Assembly (NCBI RefSeq): GCF_964019385.1
Contig: NC_088646.1
Coordinates: forward strand, 16,120,823 to 16,184,822
DNA length: 64,000 bases
From: Sycon ciliatum
Lineage: Eukaryota > Porifera > Calcarea > Leucosolenida > Sycettidae
Direction: 5' to 3'
Every line of letters starts with the position of its first letter. Position 1 is the stretch's first letter. The notes below the pieces were generated by a model. That model did no database searches, was not told the origin of the DNA, and saw only the letters and a list, made by a program, of their open reading frames with translations. This document shows positions 31,808-43,450 of the stretch, piece after piece. The position numbers and the translations under genes were made by a program.

Positions 31808-34083
31808 CTACGTCGGTTTGGGTGTTGGCGCTGGGCTAGCTAAGCTTTTTGTAGCTGTGCTAGCTGTTTCCGTCGCTGAAGAGAACTGTTCGACCATGTC
31901 CTTGTTTTTAAGCAGAAAGGCAGCTAGGTATTCCACTGGATTTGGCGGCCTGGAAACACAAGAACCCAAACCCAACTTCAACATGAATAGGACATCGGCT
32001 GTCACATTGGTCTTCCCGTGACACCAAGAAATGATCCAGTGATAATGCCTTCATCTACTGCCAAGGGATGCAGTTTCAATCATTATCATGGATATTGAAA
32101 TGATTCCAGTGCAGGATACAAGACTTACCTCTCCCTGGCTGTTTCGGCCATTGCCTGCAGTAGGATCGGTACTACAGTCTGGTCTAAGTATTGTCTGGTG
32201 GGTAGTGACTGCAAGTCGACAACATTCTTGCCGGACGCTAGGCTTTGCACGGCAGCCTCATCACCGGCAACCAGTTTCTGAAGAGAAGCGACACACACAC
32301 GCACCGAATCAGTATTTCCATACAGCTGGGCTTCACCAGGTAACTGGCTGCATGCAGATTGCAAGAGTAAGAGTGCATTAACAAAAAAACAGCAATCAAC
32401 AGTAGCACCATATACACACTTCACTCAGATGCGGTCTTAACCCTTTATTACCGGCCTGCAGACTTTCGATCATATATGATCGAAAGTCTGCAGGCCAGTA
32501 ATATCTTCGTAACTCGATCATTTCTTGTGCGAATTCAACAATCGAAAGGTCTATTTGGTAGCGGAAACTCCAAGCTATCCAATGCAACAATCACCGAAGA
32601 GTTACGATGTCGGACACCAGAGATATCGCGCGCCGTATTCTCACCTCGGCAAATTCAAATTTTTGATCGATCACTTCGCCATTTTTTGGGATAATCCCTT
32701 TTCGTGCACTCTTTGAGCGACTAAGCACATGATAATGACGTAGTCAGCTGAGGTTTGAATCGTCTCAAACAAATTTGAGCGTTCTGCGAAGAAGGAGAGT
32801 GGAATGGCGTTGATGGGACGAATTTGCTTGCATATCAGGCTTGGAGACGACTTTGCTATGTTACCGCGCCTGATCTGTGGCGATTGGATAATGGAGCTTG
32901 GTACCCTGGCGTTGCTCTCGCCAAGAGCTTTCCAATGAGCCCTAGATTTTAAAAATCAAGTGAAGGAGACCAAAGTTATGACCTGGTGAACTTGGAAATT
33001 GTGCTGAAATTCGTAATCCTGGTGCATGCTGTGCAAGTAATCCGGTAATAAGGGTTAATATAATGCTAGTACACGTAACCGACTCACGACTGCCAACCAG
33101 AGCACACAAGAAGCCTACTCAAGCTCAGCTGACGGGGGATGACAATTGACCTTGCACACAATAGTTGAGGGTGTCCTACATCGGCATTGTGTATCGTTCC
33201 GTCGAGGAGGGACAGCTTGTGATGCTGTCATGAATCTTACAAACGTGCACTCTCCTATGAAATAGAGCTCTAGGTATGATAGCAATGAATAATATTAGTT
33301 CCGCGGTCATGTCACACAACCGCGGAACTACATGTAATATTATTCATTGCTATCATTTCTCTAGAATTTGTTCGTGACAGCTCAGTAAAACCTTAGTGAC
33401 ATGACGCTTCAGCTGATTCTGTTTATTGCCGTCCTTATGCCATCATTAAATTATTGTCTCCACGTCGCTTATTTAAATAGAGGTATGCTAGTGATTTCGG
33501 TGATGGTAGAGAAACTATGTGTGTTGCTCCATATGTGGGGGGTTGTGCATCTCCCGCCGTCTTGACTTGACTGACCCACGATTGATATCCAGAGCACACG
33601 GGAAGCACACTCAAGCTCAACTTATGAGTTATGAACTGCCCGAAACACTGTGTATTAAGCCGGGAGTGGTGTATTATTCCAGGTTTGCCCAGTAGAAGGT
33701 TCTATGGACTTCTCGTGTGCTGTAGACGGCAGTCGAGATTCGAGACTCATGAGTCAGTCAAGTGTCAAGACGGTAGAAAATACGTGGGCTCCCATGTAGG
33801 AGTAACACACACTGTATGCACTCTCCTCTCTGATGAATCCACAAGTAACTAGTAAAACTTCTACTACAAGTATGACCTAATAATACCTATCACGTGTACT
33901 GGAGCACACACAATGATTGACTGATTCATACGAGTACTGGTAGACCATTCTTTTTACTAAATTCCCCAGTGCTCAGCGTAAAATTAACAAAAAAAATACC
34001 TCGACTTGAGCTGCCTGCATAGCAGTATGGGTGCCTGATCCATTCGGCTCACCAGAAACAGCTTCGGGCTCCTCTGTTGCCAT
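31808..34083 (-). CDS. DPY30: DPY30 histone methyltransferase complex subunit, 124 aa
   Basis: DPY30 is the dimeric core subunit of SET1/MLL (COMPASS) complexes. It binds ASH2L and supports H3K4 methylation in the nucleus. Coding exons: 34083-34000, 32277-32129, 31949-31808, in matching phases (375 bases with the TAG). The DPY-30 dimerisation motif is clear at residues 49-94: [20 protein letters not shown], then [17 protein letters not shown]. The N-terminus ([17 protein letters not shown]) is acidic and unlike the vertebrate form. About 27 residues rich in Ser, Thr, Ala and Pro follow the motif, making it longer than the usual 99 residues. An acceptor 21 bases before the ATG means an upstream 5' exon is likely and could add residues. 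Intron 1 contains a piggyBac MITE. Tail-to-tail with RAD23. Confidence 0.92.
32441..33054. mobile_element. piggyBac-type MITE, 614 bp, TTAA duplication
   Basis: The ends ccctttattaccgg and ccggtaataaggg are inverted (one indel) and flanked by TTAA (32437-32440 and 33055-33058). A perfect hairpin (gcctgcagactttcgatcat and its inverse) lies just inside the left end. DPY30 intron 1. Confidence 0.8.
33276..33357. repeat. Short foldback element
   Basis: atgatagcaatgaataatat and its inverse (atattattcattgctatcat) bracket ttccgcggt/accgcggaa. The arms are about 32 bases with a small loop. Confidence 0.6.
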
Positions 34084-34790
34084 TGGCTCACCTACATTCT
34101 CCTGACAATGAAAAGGAACAAAAATGCAGCATAATAGATAATCGAGTGTGTTCATTCTCGAATCCCAAGCGGATAGCGATCATGACCAACCGTATCTCCG
34201 GCTTGTTCCATGCTGAAGATGCCAACAGTAAAGGACCCCTTGTGAAGCTCTCCAGACAAGAAGATTCTGAGTTGAACGGCTGCCAAATAGTTCACTTTTC
34301 TTTGAAAGGCAAATGAATCAGACACTGCTAGCATGCTGCTACCGGCCCGACCTGTACTGTGTGTCGATTGTTTTCAAAATGAACAAAAAATTAAAAGCGA
34401 GCTTTTCGTACCGTGAAAATCAGCGCGTCTCCTACGCATTTTTGTTACCATGACGTTGGTATGAGCGGTCGCGTCGCGCTCGCATGCGGCTACATATCGT
34501 AAAAAATTAATATTAAAACTGCACTGATGAGGGGTTGTTGTTGTTGTTGTTACTTTATTTTACTTCACCAGAATATACAGGCAGTAGAATGCCTTCTCAC
34601 TAGACCAGGTCTAGTTCTCACAAATGATGAAGAATGGGGTGAATTCCCCGAAACACTGTGAGCAGGGAGTGGTGCTTTCTTGCAGGTTTGCCGAGTGGAA
34701 CCAGGCTGGAAGGTGCGACGTGCTCCTCGTGTGCTCCGGATGGCAGTCGTGAGTCAGTCAAGTGTCAAGTTCGGCAGGAAGCGTGTGTTC
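33630..34790. repeat. Two copies of an unclassified dispersed repeat
   Basis: Segments 33635-33800 and 34645-34790 share ccgaaacactgtg, gggagtggtg, aggtttgccnagt and gagtcagtcaagtgtcaag in order. The first lies in DPY30 intron 1, the second upstream of the gene. A third, weaker resemblance is at 33090-33160. The span includes DPY30 exon 1, which is not part of the repeat. Confidence 0.45.
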
Positions 34791-35089
34791 CTAGTTGGAA
34801 CAATCAACATGACTATTACCGCCGAAGTCGCAACTTCTAACTTGAAGTAGTTCCTTCTCTTTATACTCCAACTTCTGCCCATGGATATGGCGTCCCTCTC
34901 TCAGCTCGTCAGCTGACAACAGACTCAGTTTAATACTGTCACCACCATGACACTGTCGTGAGAAGGTGCTCTCTGTAGACGAGGCCGAGGTTGGTCGGAT
35001 GTTCCGACACGGCAATAATGATAATACAAAAGAAAAGTGCCAAGTGCCGGGGAAGTACAGTCAGTGGTGTCCGCCGAGTAGATCCCATG

Positions 35090-35715
35090 TATGTACATCT
35101 GTTTATAAGAAGATAGGAGCATTCCGCCGCTGCCGCCGTACAGTAGATCACACAACTAAGCGAATATTTTATTTATCTCTCATCCAATCCACTATTGAAT
35201 ACGCCAGCAACTCGTATCATGCGGCTCACTGTCTGACACCACCTTTATACTCTCGCCTTGTTACTTTAAGTCATATCAGCATGAAAAAGGTTTTTGGTCT
35301 CCCTCTCCGTACCCCGACTGTCTTTGTTTTGCGGCACGCTAAGTTATACTCCCTCGAATCTCGTCTCAACTTGAGGCTTTTTATTTTTGTTTTCCGCTGT
35401 ATTCATAAGCTTACAAGTCCTCTTCTTTCCTCAATGTTCACCCTCCAGTCGGCTGCTACTTGCACCGAGAGACGCACTAGAGGGCAATCGTTCTCTTCAT
35501 TTTCTTTGCCCGCTGCTGCCACTAGATATGGCATGTTCTGTATTTCTTTCCTTGGCGCTGATAGGTGGAATTCTCTGCCTGTCTCGTGTCGTCAGGTTGA
35601 GCATCTATCCGTTTTTGTTCCGCTCTGTAAAGAGCACTTAGAGTTCCCTGTAACAAGACGGCAACGTCTGTAGGGCCTTCCCTATCAAAATAATAAATTC
35701 TACTACTACTATCTA
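35090..35715 (+). pseudogene. LINE fragment: C-terminal end of a non-LTR reverse transcriptase
   Basis: The frame ending with the TAG at 35671-35673 encodes the tail of ORF2: RRTVDHTTKRIFYLSLIQST, then IEYASNSYH, and near the end GADRWNSLPVSCRQVEHLSV. That RWNSLP-type ending is typical of Jockey/CR1-like LINEs. It is followed by a short 3' UTR and a (CTA)n tail at about 35694-35710, so the 3' terminus is intact and the 5' part is truncated, as usual for LINEs. The catalytic YADD region is missing. Confidence 0.65.
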
Positions 35716-35768
35716 CGTGTACTGTTACATGACTTTGTTACTTCAACTAAATTACTTTTCAAGATTTA

Positions 35769-36186
35769 GGCTATGATCGTTTGGTCGGATCCAGATCCAG
35801 ATCCAAATCTCAGATCCGTCGGATCCTTCAGAATCAACCGAACACTTTTTTGCGGACCTTGGCTGTTGCCATGTTGACGAAGTAAAAAATGGCGCTGACA
35901 GGTCACCCAAAAAAGGCACAAGTCGTACTGATCGCCCGCGTCGTACGAAAAGTCAACAAAAGTCCACTAGACGTACGACAATGAGTATAAAAATGATTTT
36001 TACCCACCATATACATGTACGCACAAAGGTCACATTTGGATCCGATGGATCCAGTCAACCCTGCTCCCGGGGCAGGGTTGCTCGGATCCAAATCCGAAGG
36101 ATCTGGATCCGGATTCGACCAATCGATCATTGCAGATCCAGTGGATCCGATGGATCTGGATCTGGATCCGACCAAACGATCACGGC
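35769..36186. repeat. MITE with 37-bp inverted ends rich in GGATCC
   Basis: The left end ggctatgatcgtttggtcgg mirrors the right end (ccgaccaaacgatcacggcc). Multiple ggatccagat/atctggatcc words are inside. The left flank is TTA, the right ATA, so a Harbinger origin is possible but the duplication is not exact. Confidence 0.6.
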
Positions 36187-37668
36187 CATAGTTCAAGTAC
36201 GTGTACAATGTAGATTCTACATGAATAGAAATGAATCATCGGATTCAGTGTCATCGACTCATCGATCATCGGCGGAAGTCATTCCACCGTGTGTGCACGT
36301 GCACGTACGTGCGAGTACACACGGTTTCCGTATCGCAGAATCGGGATCTCCGAACATACCAATCGTATGTAACCGTGGCGTCATACGGTAGAATGATAAA
36401 GAAGTCAACTCGCTGCTGACGCTGTCAACTACCGGTATGCATTATGGTCAACTGTTGTCAGTCTCTCCGAATGTCTGAGCTCAGCGAGCTGCAAAACTCA
36501 CTGACTGTACTGTCTGTCAGTCTCACTCTCACTGAGTCTCAGCATTTAAAGGGGAAGTTAAGGCAAAAATTAAAATTTCACCAGTTGTAGTCTTCGGGGT
36601 GCTGAGTCGAATGGTCGTGGTCCGAGGAAGCTGAGACGCTCCCTTCCTACTTGAATCCCAATCGAACTCGCGCACTTCCACCGAAACTGGGTGACTGCGC
36701 CCTACTAGATGGGGATTTGTATGCAAAATGTCACTAAAAGCGCCATTTCGTTCTTATAAAAGCACGGATGACCGCGATTGGCCCATATGTTGTAGTCTTT
36801 TGGACGCTGAGTCGACTGGTTTTGGTCCGAAAAGGCTGCGATGCGGCGTTCCTCCTTTATTCCCAATCGAACATGGTTGAAGAAGCGGTCACGTGCTCCT
36901 GCGTACACCAGTCAGCTGGTCACCGTGCCTGCAGGGTACAACTTACTAGCCTGTTTGACCTTTTTTGGGTGCAGTCCTGTCACTCGAGTTGAACTCGAGT
37001 TGAACCTTGGTGTGAAAGTTGTCACCTGCTGGCGTGGTGACCAGGTGATTTGGGCACCCAGGACCACGTGACTGCTCCTTCAACCATGTTCGATTGGGAA
37101 TAAAGGAGGAACGCTGCATCGCAGCCTTTTCGGACCAAAACCAGTCGACTCAGCGTCCAAAAGACTACAACATATGGGCCAATCGCGGTCATCCGTGCTT
37201 TTATAAGAACGAAATGGCGCTTTTAGTGACATTTTGCATACAAATCCCCATCTAGTAGGGCGCAGTCACCCAGTTTCGGTGGAAGTGCGCGAGTTCGATT
37301 GGGATTCAAGTAGGAAGGGAGCGTCTCAGCTTCCTCGGACCAAGACCATTCGACTCAGCACCCCGAAGACTACAACTGGTGAAATTTTAATTTTTGCCTT
37401 AAAGGGGAAGTTCACCCTAAAATCAAAATCAGATATGTTATTGGGAAAAATCAGCTGAGTCGATTGGTGTATGTCTCGTCTTCATCCGGTGACTGTAACC
37501 GGAGATATACGCAACTGAAATATCACTTTGATCCCCGGTTTTTGGCGCCGCCATGGCGTCACGGAGCTGTGACGTCAAAGAGATAGAGGAGCTCCTGGAG
37601 CTCGGAAGTTTTACCTGGAGTTGGACGGAGAAGAAAGTGAAGTCGTGAATGTCCAAGGCGGAAACAGT

Positions 37669-38961
37669 ATGAGCGGAGACGATTCAGACGGTAGGTCTAG
37701 CTCCTTGTCAGGAGATGACAGCGACTCCGAAGAGAGCGAGTTGGACGCCAGTGATGTCCTCGCATACGCGAAGGAACCAGAGTATACCGAGGATGAGATC
37801 ATGCAGATGGCGAGTGCGGAGCAAGTTGGTGTAAATGCTGACGAAGCTGCAGCAGCTGCTGCCGACACTGACCCTGCAGCTTGCTTAGAGGACTGCTGGC
37901 CACCTGCCGATCGCGTTGGCAATACGTCGTGGTGTGAATGTGGCAAATGCGTCGTTCAGTTATTGCGGAACGACTGCATTTGCTGCAAAGATGTTCCGGA
38001 ATCGGCAGCGATTGGTGAGTCTGGCTGCATTTCTTGCACCTCACAGTTCGAGGAAGGCTGCAGCAACCAGCACGCGCTCTACATTGCACTGCGCGGCTAT
38101 TTGGACACCATCCATCAGCCGGCCGGATCGAAGCCATCTGAATTTGAAAACCGGTACGTGCTAATACTGTAGTGTAATACTGTCGTTGATGTTGCATTGG
38201 AGAAATGTATTTCCTCATCAAAATAAATAGTGTTCCCTGGTGCAAAGATATAGCCAGGATATTGGCTTGTATACTTCGTCAAAAATAATTGTGTTGTAGT
38301 GTGCTGCTGTTACAATGAAATGTACGTCGACATGGGAGACTAACAGCAGGAAAATCTACTCTCCTGTTCCCCACTGCAGCTCGTACCGTTATGCAGCATA
38401 CCGACAATACATATGGCTGGTATTCGGAAAACTTGGCCGAGGAGTCCGGTACCGAATACCATCATGTGCAGTTTCAGCTATAAGGCGGAAGTACCCTAAT
38501 GCTGAAGGTGAATTCTCTTCGTACACGTCATTGGTTATTGTGTGCAAATAACTTCAAATCTAGCCGGAAATGGCGCACATCTTTTCTAAGAATTTGTACA
38601 TTATCTTGTCATAATAAGAAGACTAAACTAAATAACACTTTAGCACACATGTACACAGAGAAGCACTATAACAAGTAACGGTCAACAACAACTGCAAAAG
38701 ACAAAATTTCCTTCAAATCCTGAACTTCGTACATCCAGTCATGTAATGTTCTGATGCAGCGCGAATTGTTATTGAATTATATACAGATGTAATAAAAAAA
38801 GTATGGTGAAAAAAGGAGGACAAAATGTTACGAGTTATGACTAAAAATTACATTGGCGAAAGCTCATTGCTACAAATCTCTGTGGATTTATATTTTCAGG
38901 TGAACCATACCATGGATTTGCAGAAGCAACAGATGATGACCAGCCACACTGGCCTGGCTAA
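37669..38961 (+). CDS. Transposon-encoded protein with P2X7 ballast-like cysteine domain, 224 aa
   Basis: Exons 37669-38153, 38380-38507 and 38900-38961 join in phase to a TAA. Residues 1-80 are acidic and Ser-rich. A cysteine-rich domain follows: SWCECGKC (87-94), CICCKD (103-108), GCISC (119-123) and a further Cys near 131. Exon 2 then gives YRYAAYRQYIWLVFGKLG and IPSCAVSAIRRKYP. This order of W-C-x-C-x2-C, C-x-C-C and AYRQ...LG...IPSC matches the zinc- and nucleotide-binding cytoplasmic ballast domain of P2X7 and related stand-alone invertebrate proteins. No membrane segment is present. Its role in the transposon is unknown; DNA or partner binding is a guess. The ATG at 37669 is the first in frame before the acidic region. 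Its stop lies 99 bases from the stop of the opposing transposase gene. Confidence 0.8.
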
Positions 38962-39060
38962 GGGAAGCAGCAGAGGAGAGACAAGAACGTACCAAAATCT
39001 TATTCCTACCGTACTTTATTATATACACATAGCCTATCTGTCACATAATGATCAGTTCGG

Positions 39061-39552
39061 TCAAACATCATCTTTCTTGTCGCTTAGCTTTGCCATTCTC
39101 GATTGCAACTTGGCTACCACATCTGCCTTCTTCTTTGGCGTCTGGCGCGAAATGCTGACACTCTTGTACATGGGTATAGACGGAAACTCTTTTCCGAATG
39201 CCGCCTGCTGCACGTTGTTCATCAGCTGGCCGACATAGTCGTAGGACTTCTCCACATACACCTTCTTGGCTACGTAGTCACCCTTGTGACGCGAAAATTG
39301 ACTTTTGTAGCGGAGCTCTCCGCTGGTTGTCTTGGCTTGATGCCGGCCAACATTGAAATTATGGTCCAGGGCAGCTAACTGTGTCCGAGCTTCCATACCC
39401 GCCCGGCTGAAGTGGATGCGCTTGGGGACATACTTCGTCATGACACTGTGGAACACCTGCATAATGGACACACGGCAAAGCAATCATAAACTGTTACTAT
39501 TGTGTAGCCAGCCAAGTGCATGCACGTTGTGTGTGTGTGTGTGTGTGTGTGC

Positions 39553-39583
<31 letters not shown>

Positions 39584-41128
39584 CGCGTGCACACGTGCGT
39601 GTGTGTGTGTGTGGGTGTGTGTGTACATTACCTCTAAGTTTCCCGTGTGCTGAAATCCAGTCAGCTGTGGCAAGTCATTCAGGAGTCTTGTGTCAAACAC
39701 CACGGAATGGAGTACCTTGTACGGTGCTGAGTCTACAAGTAATAATTAGGACAGCAAAGACAGAACGAAAAAAAAAGAAAAAAGAACAAAGTTCACTACC
39801 TTGTCGCAAGCGCGAGGTAATTACGGAAATAAGGCTTTATCGTTGATGCGATGGGCAAACATCCAAGTTATTTTCCTAGCCAAAAACGAAGAAAATACGT
39901 ACCGGGTTTAAGCCACTTTTTGCGCTTCTGGTCCTCTTCAGTCAGTGGTTTGTGCGAGCACTTCAGAAACAATTCGGCAGAAGTCCAGGCATGCTGATTG
40001 CAGATGTGGTATAGAATCGATGTCCACATCTCTCTCAGAAGCTGTGGGTTGCGCTGGCATGATCTGCTGCAATACCACAGGTGATTGATGATGGCAGGTA
40101 TCCACTCTAGTAAGGGTTGCTGATCTTTCTTTTTGGAGCCTGCTCGAAGCTTGGATGCAACATTTTTTGCAAAATGCCAAACATCGAACTGGTGGTCTAT
40201 GTCCTTCTTTGCCTTCATCAATTTCTTGATGGACTGGCTCCGATCTGTGACAATCGTGGCCACCTCAAGCTTCTCCTCCAAGCAGCGGGACAACACGTTC
40301 TCAAATGCAAACTTCTCCATAGCTTGGCTGCTTGTCGTTTCCGTGCACTCTGTTACCTACAGAATTCAAGTCAGAGTCACACAGAACAATGTAGAGTGTC
40401 ATAAAAATATCAAGCCAGTCTCAGAGGTGCTACCCAACCAATAGTAACAATAGCCGCTGAGTACGTCAATAACACACTTTTCAGCAGTAGTAGAAGTAGC
40501 CGTATGTGTAGCGGTAGCAGCAATACCATGACATGTTGTCTGAGCATTTACCTGGAAATCAACGATCAAGTCCGTTTGGACTTCCATCAGTGTATACGTT
40601 CCGTACTTGGCGCTATACCCTGGGCTGTCACACCTACCATCACCGGCCAATTCAAGTTTCTTCCCTGTTAAGAAGCGCGACAAAGAAGCACAAGCACCAA
40701 TCAGTACAAGCAATGAAGAACTACCGCATGCAACAAACCAAGCATGTAAACCACCAAATGCCTTTGGGTTCTCCTTGATATTACATACCTGCAAAGAAAT
40801 TCTTGACGCGTGTCCTTTCAGCAAACCAAGCTGCCTGGATGATTGGAAGTACAAACTGTTCTTGGATGGAGTACATAGTTGTTTTGTGGATGACAGAAAG
40901 TTTGAGAAACTCAGCAATGCGAGAGAAAACGTTGAATGTGGATCCAGAGAAGACAATAGCTGCAACAAGAAGGATGGAGCCTGCAGCAGTAGAACAGGGG
41001 AGAGAAAATTCACAAGAACATGCAGGCAAAGATTTAGTGAAATTATCCATTGCTTGATTTCCGCAAACCATGTACATGCAGGTAAGGATGATGCATTCCC
41101 CCACCTTCGAAGTAACAGGAACGTCACA

Positions 41129-41197
<69 letters not shown>

Positions 41198-42537
41198 GGG
41201 AGGTACTTACAGAGTGACTGGTTGCTGTTGGCCGTTGTTCGATGTGATCTCCATGTAACGTCACAACCTCTCGCACATGTTAATTTCACAACCAGCATGC
41301 CGCCAATTAGCTGATCATTTCGGTCAATGACAACAGCTCCACATGTTGGACAGCGCCTTAGCAACTCGTCCAGCGAAGACTCGTGCACCATGTGAATGCT
41401 GTCTTTCTCCTGCTGCGGACTCTGGAGCTGTTCTGATGCCTCACTGCACGAACTTGGGCAGTATTCAGCCTCCGACTCTGACATAGGATCAACGCCCACA
41501 CTCACAGCTGACTCCGCACTCGAACACGTTAAAGACACAGCGGGCCTGGTTGGTGTCAACAGGTGGGACGCCATATGCGTTCTTAAAAGGGGCTTTCCCC
41601 GCCGTGGTGTTTGAGTTGATTTCTCTTGCATGTCGATGGAGGCTTGTGTGCCGCATTCTGCCATGGACATGCAGCTACTGACAGTTTGCGTTCCAGATTC
41701 AGCCGTTAACGTCTCCAGTAAAGACGACTGAAGCGTTTGCGTGCTTGAGTCCACCATCAGTACGACTGGGGTCTGTGTGCACGCATCAGCAGATGTCATG
41801 CCATCGTCTGGACTCACTGGGCCTGCAACTGGAGACCGAAATGCTGCGGCGTATGGCTCAGCATAGGCTTGAGCTAGGATCTACTCGCAGAATACACACA
41901 GACAACAGTGACAATGCAATACAAGACCCTCTTGCCAAGCAGAGTACAGAGAGTGACCACTGTATGCCTTTTCACGACATGTAAATAATGGAAATAATTT
42001 CAAATAATTATATTGTGCGATCTTCTGCCTTCAATACCTGGCAATCAACACACTGCAAACAAAATACCGGCACATGTAAATAATTTCCTCTCTAAGTACG
42101 ATGTACTCAACGCAGTGGGTGAAACTGCGCTCTCCAACTCGCGATGTACAAACAAAATTTCAACGCGCTCTCAATGCACGAAATCACCAGAACCATTCAC
42201 TCACCTCTTCTCTCTCCTTCCTCTCCTGATACTGCGATATCCTTCGCTTCGCTGGGGGAGGCCTGCCCGGGAAAATCGATGGCACAGCGTCTGCTTTTAG
42301 CTTTCGGCGGCACGTTCCACCCAAAAGCTCTTCCTGCAAGTTCCTCTGGAAGGCATCCTCTTCAAAATGTGCCGAACAAATCACAGAACTCTCCTCAAAC
42401 TTAGGTGGCAAATTCTCGCGGTGAATCGCTGCAACCCATTCCGCTCGGAGAGCTTTATCCCGCGGAATACGATGCACCGTAGTCCCAGGGGGCTTGCCAG
42501 ACTGGTTAGAGCAGCCGAAAGCACAGCAAAACGGCAT
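39061..42537 (-). CDS. Kolobok-type THAP-domain transposase, 752 aa
   Basis: Exons, in order: 42537-42205, 41880-41211, 40980-40789, 40664-40552, 40356-39903, 39732-39632, 39456-39061; 2259 bases, phases all agree, no internal stop. Residues 1-90 form a THAP zinc finger (CCAFGC..., ICSAHF, AVPSIF box). A Ser/Thr-rich linker with repeated T-Q-T motifs leads to a second probable zinc site (RRCPTCGAVV and LTCARGCDVTW). The catalytic region starts with AGDGRCDSPG (Asp 407/411), then TIVTDRSQS (Asp 474), FDVWHFAKNV, WIPAIINHLW, CSHKPLT and KWLKPG; the last exon has YVPKRIHFSRAGMEAR and LAALDHNFN. The assignment of the third acidic residue is not certain. The product should bind the element's ends and catalyse cut-and-paste at TTAA. 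Confidence 0.82.
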
Positions 42538-43450
42538 CCTGGCTGAAACTGTTCATATCGCAAGAAAGAAACTCCACAAACGCCACTCTTTCTTGCTCAC
42601 AAAAAGCAAGCAGGTTCGAGCCTCTATCTCTTTGACGTCACAGGGTGTGGAGGGGGTGTGCGCCGGCCGCATGACGTCATTTTGGATGACGTCATGGGAA
42701 ATTTCAAATTCAAATATCTCCAGAACGGCGTATCGCACGGCGATGGGACCTTCACCACCGAACTCAGCGCCTCGAAATCTACAAACTGTGAAATTTTGAT
42801 TTTAGGGTGAACTTCCCCTTTAACTTCCCCTTTAATCCCCTCAAGTCAAGACAAGTGACAGTCGGACTGTGAGTGTGAGTCAGACCCAGAGCGTTCGCAA
42901 AAACTGTAGATAAAGACAAGTGGTAGGTAGACCTTCTTTCCTGGGTTGGCTGCATCATGACATGAGTAGATCTACGAACTCCGGCAAGTGGAGCTGATCA
43001 GCCGATCCGATCCGAGGCGATCGCGAGGAAGACCTACGCCAGGCTACGGACTCCCGGCGTACCGACCGTGCATCCCGCATAGCAACACAAACATCATTCG
43101 CTCGGTTACTAGTCTTGTAGCTGGTCAGCTTGAGACGTGGAGTCCGCGAGCAGAGGAGGGAGTGAGAGACGCTGGTTGTTTGTGTGTGAGCAAAAACAAC
43201 GATACAAATTAATACGAGTTTGGTGGAGGACACGGAACGTAGTGTACTGCTACGCTGCTTTGTGTACCAGTTGGGGAAGCTGAGGTATTAGATAAACCTT
43301 GTTTTGTTGAAAACAAGCTGAGTTCCAACGGTACGATCCTGCTGTTAGCGTAGGCGATTCCAGTCAGTGTGACTCTACGACGAGCAAGCAGCAGGGGCTG
43401 GAGGTACTAGGTAGTAGCCCGTCGATGCGCGCAAACCAGTCGAAAAGAAG

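Larger units (their letters stand above)
37403..42819. mobile_element. Apparently autonomous Kolobok transposon, 5417 bp
   Basis: Inverted ends aggggaagttcaccctaaaa and its inverse at the right are about 29 bp long. They are flanked by TTAA (37399-37402 and 42820-42823). TTAA duplications, AGGGG-type termini and a THAP-domain transposase together point to the Kolobok superfamily. It carries two convergent spliced genes whose frames are open throughout, so it may be active or recently so. (GT)n at 39528-39625 and (GA)n at 41131-41190 lie in transposase introns. Confidence 0.85.
36550..42831. mobile_element. Palindromic Kolobok MITE, copy 2, interrupted by the autonomous Kolobok
   Basis: Bases 36550-37402 match the copy at 22988 in order and length. 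The last eight bases (cttcccct, 42824-42831) lie beyond the 5.4 kb insertion. Without the insertion and one TTAA it is 861 bp, the same as copy 1. Flanking TTAA duplications are exact (36546-36549 and 42832-42835). Confidence 0.8.

Noticed and set aside
40399..41210. Continuation of the transposase frame beyond 41211 through a Leu/Ser repeat
   Set aside because: The run is the (GA)n microsatellite in the intron. A gtaagt donor at 41210-41205 and the in-phase exons downstream give the family sequence instead.
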